Positions 16,303-25,447 of a stretch of DNA of 32,748 nucleotides are shown in pieces. Each line of letters begins with the position of its first letter. The stretch's first letter is position 1. This DNA is from CAYMEV01 sp964431655 [NCBI: uncultured bacterium]. GTDB taxonomy: Bacteria; CAYMEV01. Under the pieces are notes generated by a model, which did no database searches, was not told the origin of the DNA, and worked only from the letters and a program-made list of their open reading frames with translations. The DNA lies in NCBI GenBank assembly GCA_964431655.1, contig CAYSKJ010000017.1, positions 1 through 32,748 of the forward strand, given 5' to 3'. The position numbers and the translations under genes were made by a program.

Positions 16303-17187
16303 TTGAATTTAATGAAAGGTATGAAAGGATTGCTTATTTTAATTATTTTATCATTTGGCTTTTTTTTTAATCAATGCAGAAGCACCGAACCTTCCGTAAC
16401 CGGGATAGAGCTGGAAATTGACCTGGCTGAGCCTCTCTATGACAATTCAATAATAGATTTCAGGTATAACTGGATTTTCAGTGATCCTTCCCTGGAATAC
16501 AGGGATGAGCTGATGGTTTTTGTTCATGTATGGCATGTTGAAGGGGAGAGGATGATGTTCCAGGACGATCACAGGCTTATGCTTAGAGATAATGGCTGGC
16601 CTGAAGGTGCAGAGCTTTCCTACCTTCATACCGTTCACATGCCTGAGTTTATCTATTATTCAGAGGACAACGGTCTCAGTCAGGAAAAGCTAAGGATAAA
16701 TGCAGGCCTTTACGACCCCAGGGACAAGGAATATAACTATCTGCTTTTCAGCAGGCTTTTCTCTTTTAATGCCCTGCCCTGCTATTATCCCAGGGTATCC
16801 TACGGCGACGGATGGTATGAGCAGGAGATCATCGGCCCGGGTATTACCCAGTCCTGGAGATGGATGAAAAAGCAGGCAAAGCTGTATGTGGATAATATAG
16901 GCATGGACATGGAGCTTCAGCTTGTCCTGGGAGTATTGGAGGAGAATCTTCCTGATCAATCAGTGTCGCTTTATGTGAATGAAAAGCTTCTGGATGAGTT
17001 CAGACCCGATGAGGCGATATATAGAAGGAATATTCTGATTCCTGAGGCTATGCTGAACGATGAGGCAGGATTTGAAATGTTATTAGAGACCAATAAGAGC
17101 TTCATTCCCTCTGAATCGGGAACTAACCCTGATGACAGCAGGGAGCTCGGTATGATGGTCTATTCTATTTATTTTAAGGCACTTTAG
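16303..17187 (+). CDS. secreted protein or lipoprotein linked to the GT-C-like pair
   Basis: A 294-residue exported protein. The N-terminus has lysines, then a long hydrophobic run ending in FFFNQC (Cys25). Gln at -1 is a poor lipobox, so it may be a lipoprotein or simply anchored. TTG at 16303 lies four bases after GAGG; ATG at 16312 or 16321 are alternatives. The first half is beta-rich with Trp and Tyr (FRYNWIFSDPSLEYRDELMV). The second half, after QSWRWMKKQAKLYV, looks like a beta-sandwich with SLYVNEKLLDEF and a FIPSESGTNPDDSRELG ending. That ending resembles the D-R-x-LG motif seen after many membrane glycosyltransferases. It follows the two GT-C-like genes on the same strand, which suggests a shared envelope pathway. 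I do not recognise a named family. Confidence 0.75.
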   Translation: MNLMKGMKGLLILIILSFGFFFNQCRSTEPSVTGIELEIDLAEPLYDNSIIDFRYNWIFSDPSLEYRDELMVFVHVWHVEGERMMFQDDHRLMLRDNGWPEGAELSYLHTVHMPEFIYYSEDNGLSQEKLRINAGLYDPRDKEYNYLLFSRLFSFNALPCYYPRVSYGDGWYEQEIIGPGITQSWRWMKKQAKLYVDNIGMDMELQLVLGVLEENLPDQSVSLYVNEKLLDEFRPDEAIYRRNILIPEAMLNDEAGFEMLLETNKSFIPSESGTNPDDSRELGMMVYSIYFKAL

Positions 17188-17412
17188 ACTAATTAAAAAA
17201 CAGCATTATACTCCTATTAACTTATTCTGTCCGGCGGTTTTTGATGGCTTTATCATGAGGCCTTTGCCAGGTGATGATAACAGGAACAATATATCTCCGG
17301 ATTTTACTCCTTATATTATTCTCTATTATGCTGGATTTTTAATGCAAAAAAGGCAGAGCGGATGCCAACCCCATAATCATGAAGATTCTATAAACAGGCC
17401 TTTAATTCCTCA

Positions 17413-18114
17413 TCAGGAATAAATCTTTTTTATAAATTTCTTTTCCACCTGGAAATAAAACCAGAATATCAAAAGCTGGTTCAACATTGCAGATACTGCT
17501 CCCAGGGATGAACAATACCAGAGAGCGACAGCATAAGCCTGAGCCTGTCCAACACCATACATCGGATTGGTAAAATATTTATATGGCCCCTTTTCATTAA
17601 ATTCAATTATTTTTCTGCCTAAAAACATATCCTTCCAGTAATAAATCTCAACAGAGAGTGTTTTTGTGCACAGGATTTTAATTCCGAAACCGAAGATAAA
17701 CAGAAATGCGGCAGTTATGGCAAGATTTAAATTATCAGATGAAACGACAGACCCCGGGCTTGTTGCTGAAGCTAAAAAGCCTATGCTTGCGCCATTATGG
17801 AAAAATAGAAAACCCAGGATTCCTTCATATATTAGATAAGCCTTTTCCTCACCCCATATTCTAATAAAACGGGCTTTCAGTCCATTTTGTCCCAGGACAA
17901 GCCAGATAAAGCCGAAATAAAAGCCCTCGGCAAAAAGAAAATAGACCAGGGCCCAAAAACTGTTTTGTGGTTTTTGTGAAGAAATCAAAACTAAAAAGAT
18001 TAAGGATAAACCCATGGACAGGGTCCTTATAAATGTGGCGTTTTTTGGAACATAGCCTGATATTGATATTATAATAACCACTAATTCATCTATCATTGCT
18101 AATATCTTTTTCAT
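17413..18114 (-). CDS. membrane protein with PEMT/ICMT-like C-terminal region
   Basis: A 233-residue integral membrane protein with about six hydrophobic segments. Near the C-terminus, GPYKYFTNPMYGVGQAQAYAVAL resembles the GPYRYxRHPxYxG signature of phosphatidylethanolamine N-methyltransferase, isoprenylcysteine methyltransferase and NnrU-like membrane proteins, in which this region contacts S-adenosylmethionine. Here the usual His of RHP is Thr, so methyltransferase activity is uncertain. A weak AGG lies seven bases before the ATG. It is followed on the minus strand, with 83 bases between, by the gene order of the calcium ATPase upstream of it, and may be transcribed with that gene. Substrate unknown. 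Confidence 0.75.
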   Translation of the reverse strand: MKKILAMIDELVVIIISISGYVPKNATFIRTLSMGLSLIFLVLISSQKPQNSFWALVYFLFAEGFYFGFIWLVLGQNGLKARFIRIWGEEKAYLIYEGILGFLFFHNGASIGFLASATSPGSVVSSDNLNLAITAAFLFIFGFGIKILCTKTLSVEIYYWKDMFLGRKIIEFNEKGPYKYFTNPMYGVGQAQAYAVALWYCSSLGAVSAMLNQLLIFWFYFQVEKKFIKKIYS

Positions 18115-18197
18115 GTTTAGACCTGGAGTGTCCTGCTTATAATCAGAACAGATAAAATAAAATTCTGTTGATCTGGAAAAGGCCTGTATGTCATTAA

Positions 18198-20855
18198 TTA
18201 TTTATCAATATTATTTATTCTAATCCTTTTTGATATCTCGCTGAAGACAGCCGGTATAATCCCCAGGGACAGTGCAATCGCCAGCTGGCCGGGATTCAGG
18301 GCTGTCGTGGAGAATATCTTTGACAGAAAGGGAGTGTATATAACCAAAAATAGGATAGCCAGTGCGCCTGCAACGGATATGTTCAAAAAGGAATTGTCAA
18401 AGAGGTTTTTTTGGAAAATGGATTTATTTTCTGACCTTGATGAATAGGCGCGCAGCATTTCCCCGGCAATAATGGTAGTGAAGCACATTGTTCTGGCCAG
18501 CATTAATGTGTCTTCCCCGGCGCAATAAAAGTTAAGGCCTATCCTGAAGGAGGCCAGGGATGCAAAAGCCAGGCCCATGCTCTGAAAGAGCATGGAAACC
18601 CGCATCCGCTTATTTAAAATAGGTTCATCCTTCTGCCTCGGCTTCTGCTTCATTATGCCCTCTTCCTCCTTTTCCATACCCAGGGCAAAGGCAGGAAAAG
18701 AATCAGTAATAAGGTTGACCCATAAGAGCTGTATAGGGAGAAGTGGGACAGGCCATCTGATCAGGATGGCAATAAATATGAGGAGTATCTCTCCAAGGTT
18801 ACAGGACAGCAAAAATCCAACAAATTTGCGTATATTACTGTAAATAACCCTTCCTTCCCTCACAGCATCCACAATGCTTGCAAAATTATCATCCGTCAGT
18901 ATCATATCAGATGCCTCTTTGCTGACATCGGTTCCCGTTATTCCCATGGCTATGCCTATATCGGCCTTTTTAAGAGCCGGGGCATCATTCACTCCATCAC
19001 CTGTCATTGCGACTATATCGCTGTTTGCTTTGATGGCGGATACTATTTTTACCTTGTGAGCAGGGGAAACCCGGGCAAATACATTGGTTTCTCCAGCTAT
19101 CCTCCTGAATTCCTCATCGCTGTAAGTATCTATTTTTGCTCCCTCAATGGCTTTTAATCCTTCATCAAGTATTCCAATTTTCCTGGCTATGGCCGAGGCT
19201 GTGGCAACATGATCCCCGGTTATTAGAACAACCCTTATACCGGCCTTTTTGCAGAGATCTACCGCCGGCTTTGCTTCCTCTCTGGGAGGATCTATCATTC
19301 CCGATATGCCTGCAAGAACCAGATTGCGTTCCTCGTCCTGGAGACTGGATTCCTTTTCAACATGCTTATATGCATAACCCAGAACTCTCATGGCATTATG
19401 CGCATATTGGTCATGCTTTTTATTATATATTTGTCTTATCTCATCGGTAAGGGGTTCAATACTGCCCTTGATAAATACATGGCTGGACAGGGCGATTATA
19501 TTGTCAGCAGCCCCCTTGGTAAGAAGAGTATATTTGCCTTCGATATTATGGAGGGTTGACATGAGTTTGCGCTCTGAATCAAAGGGAAGCTCTTTTATTC
19601 TGGGGTATCTCATATTAATCTCACTTTTATCAAAGCCGGCTTTTGCCCCGAGGGCTATCAATGCTCCCTCGGTAGGGTCCCCTATTACCTCTTCCTGCAC
19701 TATCTCGGCATCATTGCACAGCACTGCCGTAAGCATCATAGGTCTAAGGTCTGAAGAATCAGCATTACTGCTGGCCTTAAGCTCACCGCTGAAGCTGTAT
19801 CCTTTGCCGGTTACCTTCCACTCGTCCGATCCATTAAATACTGTGAGTACTGTCATTTTATTCTGGGTAAGGGTGCCTGTTTTGTCCGTGCATATGGTGG
19901 AGGTGGAGCCAAGGGTTTCAACTGCGCTTAACTGCTTGAGTATTGCATTCCTCTTTACCATCCTCTGCATGCCTATGGCAAGTATAACCGTTACAACGGC
20001 CGGGAGCCCCTCAGGAATGGCAGCCACAGCAAGGCTTACAGCTATCATGAATATATCGAAGATATTATCCCCTCTTATAATGCCGAGGGCGAAGATAACA
20101 ATGCTGATAAAGATGCAGATGAAGCCCAGCAGTCTGCCAAATTCGGAAAGCTTTTTCTGCAGGGGGGTTTCCTCGTCCTCCGTCTCCTCAATCATTGCTG
20201 CTATCCTGCCTATCTCTGTTTTCATGCCTGTAGCAGTAACAATGCCCCTTCCCCTTCCGTAAACAACGATAGTGCTTGAATAAGCGCAGTTCAACCTGTC
20301 TCCCAGGACGGTCCCCCTTTCGGCAAGCATTTCTGCATCCTTCAGGACTGCTACGGATTCTCCCGTCAGAGAGGATTCATCAATTTTCAGGTTATTGCTC
20401 TCAATAAGCCTGACATCAGCAGGAACAAAATCACCTGTCTCCATTATGACCAGGTCGCCGGGGACAAGCTCTGAGGCGGGGATACTCTCCTTTGCCCCTT
20501 CCCGGATAACCTTGGCCCTGGGGGAGGCCATTTTTTTCAAAGCCTCAAGGGCATTGCTGGCCTTATTCTCCTGGTATGTTCCGAGTACTGCATTTAACAG
20601 AACGATGCCGAGAATTACAATACCCTCGAGGTTATCACCAAGGGCAATGGAAATTATTGCAGCAATAATAAGGATAATGATCATGAAATCATTGAACTGA
20701 TCAAGGATCATGCTGAAAAGGCTTTTTTGGCCTTTGCCTGCCAGAATATTATATCCGTGATAAAGCCTTGCTGTTTTAACCTTTTCATTGTTCAGTCCCT
20801 TTTCCGGATCAGAGTTGAGGGCTTTGAAAATCAATTCAATTTCTGTTGTATGCAT
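18198..20855 (-). CDS. P-type Ca2+-transporting ATPase (type IIA, SERCA-like)
   Basis: An 885-residue cation pump of the inner membrane. Start ATG at 20855 (MHTTEIELIF) is preferred; the longer frame begins with TTG at 20924 and adds a stretch unlike the family. Order: cation-ATPase N domain, two helices, actuator domain with LTGES, helices M3-M4 with AAIPEGLPAV, phosphorylation site DKTGTLT with Asp324, nucleotide-binding domain, TGDGVNDAPAL hinge, and six C-terminal helices. The Ca2+ ligands expected in SERCA are visible: PEGLP in M4, Asn and Glu in CNLGEI (M5), and Asn, Thr and Asp in NLITD (M6). This supports Ca2+ (or Mn2+) export from the cytoplasm rather than Na+/K+ or heavy-metal transport. 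The ribosome binding site is a weak AGAGA. Neighbours on the same strand are a methyltransferase-like membrane protein and the cyclase-like protein. Confidence 0.93.
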   Translation of the reverse strand: MHTTEIELIFKALNSDPEKGLNNEKVKTARLYHGYNILAGKGQKSLFSMILDQFNDFMIIILIIAAIISIALGDNLEGIVILGIVLLNAVLGTYQENKASNALEALKKMASPRAKVIREGAKESIPASELVPGDLVIMETGDFVPADVRLIESNNLKIDESSLTGESVAVLKDAEMLAERGTVLGDRLNCAYSSTIVVYGRGRGIVTATGMKTEIGRIAAMIEETEDEETPLQKKLSEFGRLLGFICIFISIVIFALGIIRGDNIFDIFMIAVSLAVAAIPEGLPAVVTVILAIGMQRMVKRNAILKQLSAVETLGSTSTICTDKTGTLTQNKMTVLTVFNGSDEWKVTGKGYSFSGELKASSNADSSDLRPMMLTAVLCNDAEIVQEEVIGDPTEGALIALGAKAGFDKSEINMRYPRIKELPFDSERKLMSTLHNIEGKYTLLTKGAADNIIALSSHVFIKGSIEPLTDEIRQIYNKKHDQYAHNAMRVLGYAYKHVEKESSLQDEERNLVLAGISGMIDPPREEAKPAVDLCKKAGIRVVLITGDHVATASAIARKIGILDEGLKAIEGAKIDTYSDEEFRRIAGETNVFARVSPAHKVKIVSAIKANSDIVAMTGDGVNDAPALKKADIGIAMGITGTDVSKEASDMILTDDNFASIVDAVREGRVIYSNIRKFVGFLLSCNLGEILLIFIAILIRWPVPLLPIQLLWVNLITDSFPAFALGMEKEEEGIMKQKPRQKDEPILNKRMRVSMLFQSMGLAFASLASFRIGLNFYCAGEDTLMLARTMCFTTIIAGEMLRAYSSRSENKSIFQKNLFDNSFLNISVAGALAILFLVIYTPFLSKIFSTTALNPGQLAIALSLGIIPAVFSEISKRIRINNIDK

Positions 20856-20947
20856 TTTATTATCTCTTGCTGAGTCCTGGATTAAATACAGGGATAATTT
20901 AACAGGAAAATAATGCCTGGACAATCAATATTTTTATGCCGGACATG

Positions 20948-23900
20948 CTAATTGTTTTCAGTATTTAATTCATCAATCCTAATTTTATAATCCATTTTGA
21001 AAATTTTATCAATTATTTGATTGTATATATCCAGGGCTTTCTGGCGGTACCAGGAGTCGCCTGTTATTTTCCACAGCTCATATAATGCCATGGCCTCCTG
21101 CTCAGCATTGAGGTTTCCATGTTTCAGCAAGGCCTTCAATGACTTTGCATCCCTTTCAATTTTATATTTAAGTATTCTGGCTTTAAGTATTTCCGCGGGT
21201 TTTTTTAAGTCGCTGTAGATCTGCAGAGCCTCTTCAATGCATATCCCTGCCTCCCTGCACCTGCCTGTATTTACCAGGGCTTCAGCCTTGCATTCCAGGA
21301 ACATGGCCAGGTCATACCCTGTTTTATATTTTCTTGCAATCTCTATTGCAGGATCCAGGTGTTTCAATGAACCTGGAAAATCCCCCATTTTCAGCATAAT
21401 AAAGCCTGTCTGTCCTTGTGCCTCATTTTCTCCTAACCGGTCATCATTGTCCCTGCATATTTTCGTTTTATCCCGGCAGACAGCCAGGGCCTCGTCATAA
21501 CGTCCCTGATCCGCCAGGATGAATGCGATTTTCCCGCAAACCTGGCTGATAGCCCTTTTATTTCCGAGTGTACGGGAAATCTCCAGCATTTTCCCATAGT
21601 AATGAAGGGCATTCTTATAATCACCTTTTTTTCCGTAGATTAGGCCCATATTTGCATAGGCACTGCTCAAACCCCTTTTGTCTCCCAGCTCCAACGATAT
21701 TTCAGCCCATTTACTGAGTTTTTCCATGGCTTCTGAGTCATTTCCTGATTCCTGAAGCATTATTCCTATATGGCCAAGGGCAAGGCCTGTTTCTTTTTTG
21801 TCCTGGATCTCAGAAGAGATGGCGAGTTTTTTCTGATAATAATCCATGGCCTTTTTCCTTTTCCCCTGGATCCGGTATAAGTTGGCCATGTTTCCGTAGG
21901 CAAGGCTTATGCCCCTTTTTTCCCCGAGCTCTTTGCAGAGGGATAAATACCTTATATAAGCACCCATGGCATCATCGTGCTTCTGCAGGTAGAAGTAAAT
22001 GTTACCCATGTTTCCGACAGTATTATTACCCTCTCTTATATCACCTATTTCCAGGCATATCTTTAATTTCTTTTTATAATAATGCATAGCTTTTAAATAA
22101 TTGGCCTGATAACCGAAAATGTTGCCAATATTTCCGTAAGATATGGCTATACCCCTTTTATTCCCGGTCTTCCTGCATATCTCAATATCCTTGCTGAAGT
22201 ATTCCAGAGCAAGTTCATAATTACCCTGTTCTTTATGGATCAGGCCTATATTTGAATAGGATATTCCAATCCCGGCAATATCATTGATTCTTTTATTTAT
22301 TTCCATTTCTCTGCTGTAACAATGCAGGGCTTTTTCATATTCCCCATGATAATAATATATTATGCCCAGGGCTCTCAGGGATTTTGCAATCCCTTTGTGG
22401 TAAGAGGCTTCCTGGCTGATTTTAAGCCCTTCGCGGGATAACTTTACTGCTTCCTCTGTTTTTCCCGCTAGCCTGAGAAGGTTACCAGCGGTGATTTTAC
22501 ATTCTGCCGTCAGTATGGGATTTTTTATCTTCACAGAAATAACCAGGGCTTTTCGGTACGCATTCTCTGCTTCATCCCACCGGCACAGAAGCTCCAGCAC
22601 CGATCCCTTCCGCAGATATATGTCTATCAGGCTTTCTTCTCTGCCATCTTCCTCTCCAGTATATTCTAACAGGCGGTCATATAATTCTATGGCCTTTTTG
22701 TTCCTGTAATGATGCATGGCATAATCCGCGGCCTCTTTGATAAAACAGACTGCCTTCTCCCTGTTATCGCTTCTCTCATAGTGTTCTGCAAGCTCTTCAT
22801 AGTGCTCTTTAAGGTTGTTTTTATAGAGCTTCTCAATTATATTGCCTGCCGCTTCATGAAATGCTTTCAGCCTTTTTTTCAGAATTATTTCATAAACTGC
22901 ATCTCTTATCAATGCATGCCTGAATATGTATCTGGATTCTTTAAGGGCATCCCATATCTGTTCTTTGCAGCCATCTTCCATGAAATACGCTATATCATTT
23001 TCATTCCCCGCTATGGAAAAAAAGTAGAGCATTTCTTTCAAAACCGTGAGGGCAAACATCCTTCCCAGAACTGATGATGTTTTTATAGTATCTTTTAATC
23101 CTGTTGACAGCCTGTCCAGCCTCGCTATTATTATGTGGTTTATGCCTGAGGGTACCTGCCTTGATTCTTCAAGAAGCATATAATCGCTGTTCAGCAGTCC
23201 TTTATCCCTTAAGTAAAATATTACCTGCTCGATAAAAAAGGGGTTGCCTCCTGACTTTTCCCGGATAAGATCCAGGGTTTCCCGGGGCAGGGATTTGGCC
23301 TGCAGTGTCTGCAGAACCAGGCTTTTGATTGTATTTTTTCCTAATTCAGCAAGCTCAAGCCGCTTTATGCAGACAGCTTCAGTCTGGAGTTCTTTAAGCA
23401 TGAATTTGCTTCCGTCATCAGCAGGCCTGCATAAGATAATCAGGGCCAAAGGGTAATCCGTAATGTTTCTGACAATTACCTGCAGAAGCTCCCTGCTGTC
23501 ATTATCAATCCAATGGGCATCTTCCAGAACAATAATGGCAGGTTTATGCAATGCCTGGGTTTTAATAAAGCTCTTAACTGCAAAGAGGGTGCTCTCATAA
23601 CGTCTTATGGCATCAAGCATGGAAAAAAGGGAATCTTTCCATTCCAGACCTATAAGCGCTCCGATAAAGGACCGGGCTCTGGCCATTTCCTGCCTGACTT
23701 CTTCTTTCGGCACATCCTGAACAATCTGAGTGTAAATTTTATTAAAAACAGCCAGATTCTGCTTCTCGGTGTTATTTACGCTCTGTTTGAAAAAATCTTT
23801 GAAAAAGGATATAAATGGGTTGAAAGATCTCTGCAGGATTTCGTCACAGGGCATATACAGAAAATTGCAGTTTTTGGATTTCTCAATAAAATCTGCGATG

Positions 23901-25237
23901 AAACGGCTTTTGCCTATTCCCGCATTTCCTTCAATGTATACAGCCCCGGCAAATCTGCCTTTGAAAATCGGTTCTATAAGTTTTCTTAATCTTGCAGTTT
24001 CCCTCGATCTGCCGATGAATTCCCCGGAATAAGAGATATGGCTTTTTGACGTTTTTTTGGCTATTAACCTGAATACCCCTGTTTTTTCCCTGAAACCTTT
24101 TAAGAGAAGTGTTCCTGCCGGTCTGATATCATAATAACTGTCCAGAAGTTCTGCCATTTTTGCATCGGTCAATATCTCTGAAGTTCCGGCCTTCATCATT
24201 AATCTGGCCGAAAGATTTGCCACACTTCCCAGGGCTGTAAATTCTCTCCTTTTTTCAGAACCGACAAACCCTGAGAAGGTCATGCCGTAACCAAGACCTG
24301 CCCGGAAATTGAAATTTTTGATTTTATTGAGGCTCAGAATAAAATCAGCAGCTCTTTCATACAGCTTTTCCCTGGCAACAGGGGCTCCGAAAAGGACAAG
24401 CATAACTCCGCCCTTATCGCCGAAATCAACCCGGTTGAAATATCCCCCGTAATTATTACTGTTGATGATTACCTGCTCAATTGCTTTTTTATAACTGCCT
24501 TTGGCAGAAAATCCAATAAAGCATGTGACCACTTCCCTGAATTCTCCTATATCTCTCTGCTCAATAACGGTTTTTGGAAAAAAGCAGGCCTCAATGTCCC
24601 CGTATGATTTTTCCTGATTTACAGGTTCAGCAAGATCCATGGCCTGCGGATACACAATATACCAGTTCCGTTTTATGATATCCTTTCTCAGTTCGCAACG
24701 GGTTCTCTGAACAAATGCCTTATCTGCGACAATCTGCATTTTTCCTGCAAGCTTGATGGATTCAGAACAGCCGTCTATGGCTCCTCCCCTGAAAAAATAA
24801 GCGGAATGTATATTTGTCGGTATTATGCAATAGTACAGCGGGCCGTGGGACAGCCCTATCTTTACCCTGAGGGTGTAATCCCCGTATCTGGTATGGAATG
24901 GACCCCGGGCATCAAAAAGCCTGTTTATTGTGAAAGCGGCCATCAGAGGGTATTCAGCCTTCTTTCCCTGGAATATTGATGTGAAGGCATCCCCTGCAAA
25001 GCTGGAGACAAAACCCCTGTATTTATATATAGCCTCAATAGAAGGGGTAAATACATCGTTTATAATACCCGAGAGAACCTCTGCGCCCTCTTTGCCGTGC
25101 TTCATAAGATCCTGGGTGAGAATAGTGAAACCGGAAATATCAATAAACATGGCATAGGCTATCAGCCTGCCGGAGTACTTGGAGGTTCTGTATCTTTCAG
25201 CAATGAAACCTGGAATTAAGCCTCTTCTGAGTCCCAT
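20948..25237 (-). CDS. soluble-adenylyl-cyclase-like protein: two cyclase domains, AAA-type ATPase, TPR array
   Basis: A 1429-residue cytoplasmic signalling protein. Domain 1 (about 25-180) is class III cyclase-like: FIDISGFT with Asp33 and SFAGDAF with Asp83 supply both metal Asps, but the Asn/Arg transition-state pair is replaced (IDGCSESIKLAG). Domain 2 (about 232-395) has lost the first metal Asp (CFIGFS) but keeps the pair in ALGSVANLSARL (Asn341, Arg345) and Thr334. The two halves together would make one complete site. Next come FIGRSRE and Walker A GNAGIGKS (437-444) with a Walker B-type IIVLEDAHW, an NTPase as in MalT/sAC. About ten TPRs of 40 residues fill residues of about 850-1290. 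This order (C1-C2-NTPase-TPR) is that of mammalian ADCY10. AGGAGA lies five bases before the ATG. Output (cAMP, cGMP or none) is untested. Confidence 0.9.
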   Translation of the reverse strand: MGLRRGLIPGFIAERYRTSKYSGRLIAYAMFIDISGFTILTQDLMKHGKEGAEVLSGIINDVFTPSIEAIYKYRGFVSSFAGDAFTSIFQGKKAEYPLMAAFTINRLFDARGPFHTRYGDYTLRVKIGLSHGPLYYCIIPTNIHSAYFFRGGAIDGCSESIKLAGKMQIVADKAFVQRTRCELRKDIIKRNWYIVYPQAMDLAEPVNQEKSYGDIEACFFPKTVIEQRDIGEFREVVTCFIGFSAKGSYKKAIEQVIINSNNYGGYFNRVDFGDKGGVMLVLFGAPVAREKLYERAADFILSLNKIKNFNFRAGLGYGMTFSGFVGSEKRREFTALGSVANLSARLMMKAGTSEILTDAKMAELLDSYYDIRPAGTLLLKGFREKTGVFRLIAKKTSKSHISYSGEFIGRSRETARLRKLIEPIFKGRFAGAVYIEGNAGIGKSRFIADFIEKSKNCNFLYMPCDEILQRSFNPFISFFKDFFKQSVNNTEKQNLAVFNKIYTQIVQDVPKEEVRQEMARARSFIGALIGLEWKDSLFSMLDAIRRYESTLFAVKSFIKTQALHKPAIIVLEDAHWIDNDSRELLQVIVRNITDYPLALIILCRPADDGSKFMLKELQTEAVCIKRLELAELGKNTIKSLVLQTLQAKSLPRETLDLIREKSGGNPFFIEQVIFYLRDKGLLNSDYMLLEESRQVPSGINHIIIARLDRLSTGLKDTIKTSSVLGRMFALTVLKEMLYFFSIAGNENDIAYFMEDGCKEQIWDALKESRYIFRHALIRDAVYEIILKKRLKAFHEAAGNIIEKLYKNNLKEHYEELAEHYERSDNREKAVCFIKEAADYAMHHYRNKKAIELYDRLLEYTGEEDGREESLIDIYLRKGSVLELLCRWDEAENAYRKALVISVKIKNPILTAECKITAGNLLRLAGKTEEAVKLSREGLKISQEASYHKGIAKSLRALGIIYYYHGEYEKALHCYSREMEINKRINDIAGIGISYSNIGLIHKEQGNYELALEYFSKDIEICRKTGNKRGIAISYGNIGNIFGYQANYLKAMHYYKKKLKICLEIGDIREGNNTVGNMGNIYFYLQKHDDAMGAYIRYLSLCKELGEKRGISLAYGNMANLYRIQGKRKKAMDYYQKKLAISSEIQDKKETGLALGHIGIMLQESGNDSEAMEKLSKWAEISLELGDKRGLSSAYANMGLIYGKKGDYKNALHYYGKMLEISRTLGNKRAISQVCGKIAFILADQGRYDEALAVCRDKTKICRDNDDRLGENEAQGQTGFIMLKMGDFPGSLKHLDPAIEIARKYKTGYDLAMFLECKAEALVNTGRCREAGICIEEALQIYSDLKKPAEILKARILKYKIERDAKSLKALLKHGNLNAEQEAMALYELWKITGDSWYRQKALDIYNQIIDKIFKMDYKIRIDELNTENN

Positions 25238-25300
25238 ATCTTTCTCCTGGACAGATCATTTATAAGATGCAAAGGCCGAAAGCCATTCAGAAAATTGCCC

Positions 25301-25318
25301 ACTGAACAGCAGTTCAGT
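25301..25318. promoter_or_regulatory. inverted repeat in the divergent region between cyclase and hybrid kinase genes
   Basis: ACTGAAC and GTTCAGT are perfectly inverted around AGCA. The 210-base region 25238-25447 separates two divergent signalling genes, so the repeat could be an operator or a hairpin. Also seen: a plus-strand TATAAT at 25433-25438 and a minus-strand TATAAT at 25346-25341, both without a good -35 element. Confidence 0.35.
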
Positions 25319-25447
25319 TTAAATAATATTTCTTAATCAAATTATATCAAACATATTTTTTTTATACTGTTTAGCGGGGAGAAAAGCTGAAAAAAATAAA
25401 TTATTTTCTATATTCATATTCCTTATATCTGTTATAATGGGGAAAAC

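Noticed and set aside
17255-17422. 55-codon plus-strand frame between the exported protein and the PEMT-like gene
   Set aside because: No ribosome binding site, composition unlike the real genes, and it runs into the 3' end of the opposite-strand gene. The 17188-17412 gap otherwise shows only a weak TTATCAT/ATGATAA repeat at 17250-17280.
20856-20924. Longer N-terminus for the calcium ATPase from a TTG codon
   Set aside because: The added 23 residues do not resemble the family and there is no supporting ribosome binding site; ATG at 20855 aligns with the usual N domain.
21100-22700. Roughly 120-base periodicity that could be mistaken for a DNA repeat or CRISPR-like array
   Set aside because: It is the nucleotide image of the tandem 40-residue TPR units; the DNA repeats are degenerate.
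22491-24032. Several plus-strand frames across the cyclase-like gene
   Set aside because: They are antisense shadows of a long gene with clear protein motifs.
25303-25318. A 13-base segment shared (inverted) with 29740-29760
   Set aside because: In 32 kb searched on both strands, several chance matches of 13 bases are expected, so this is not evidence of a shared operator.
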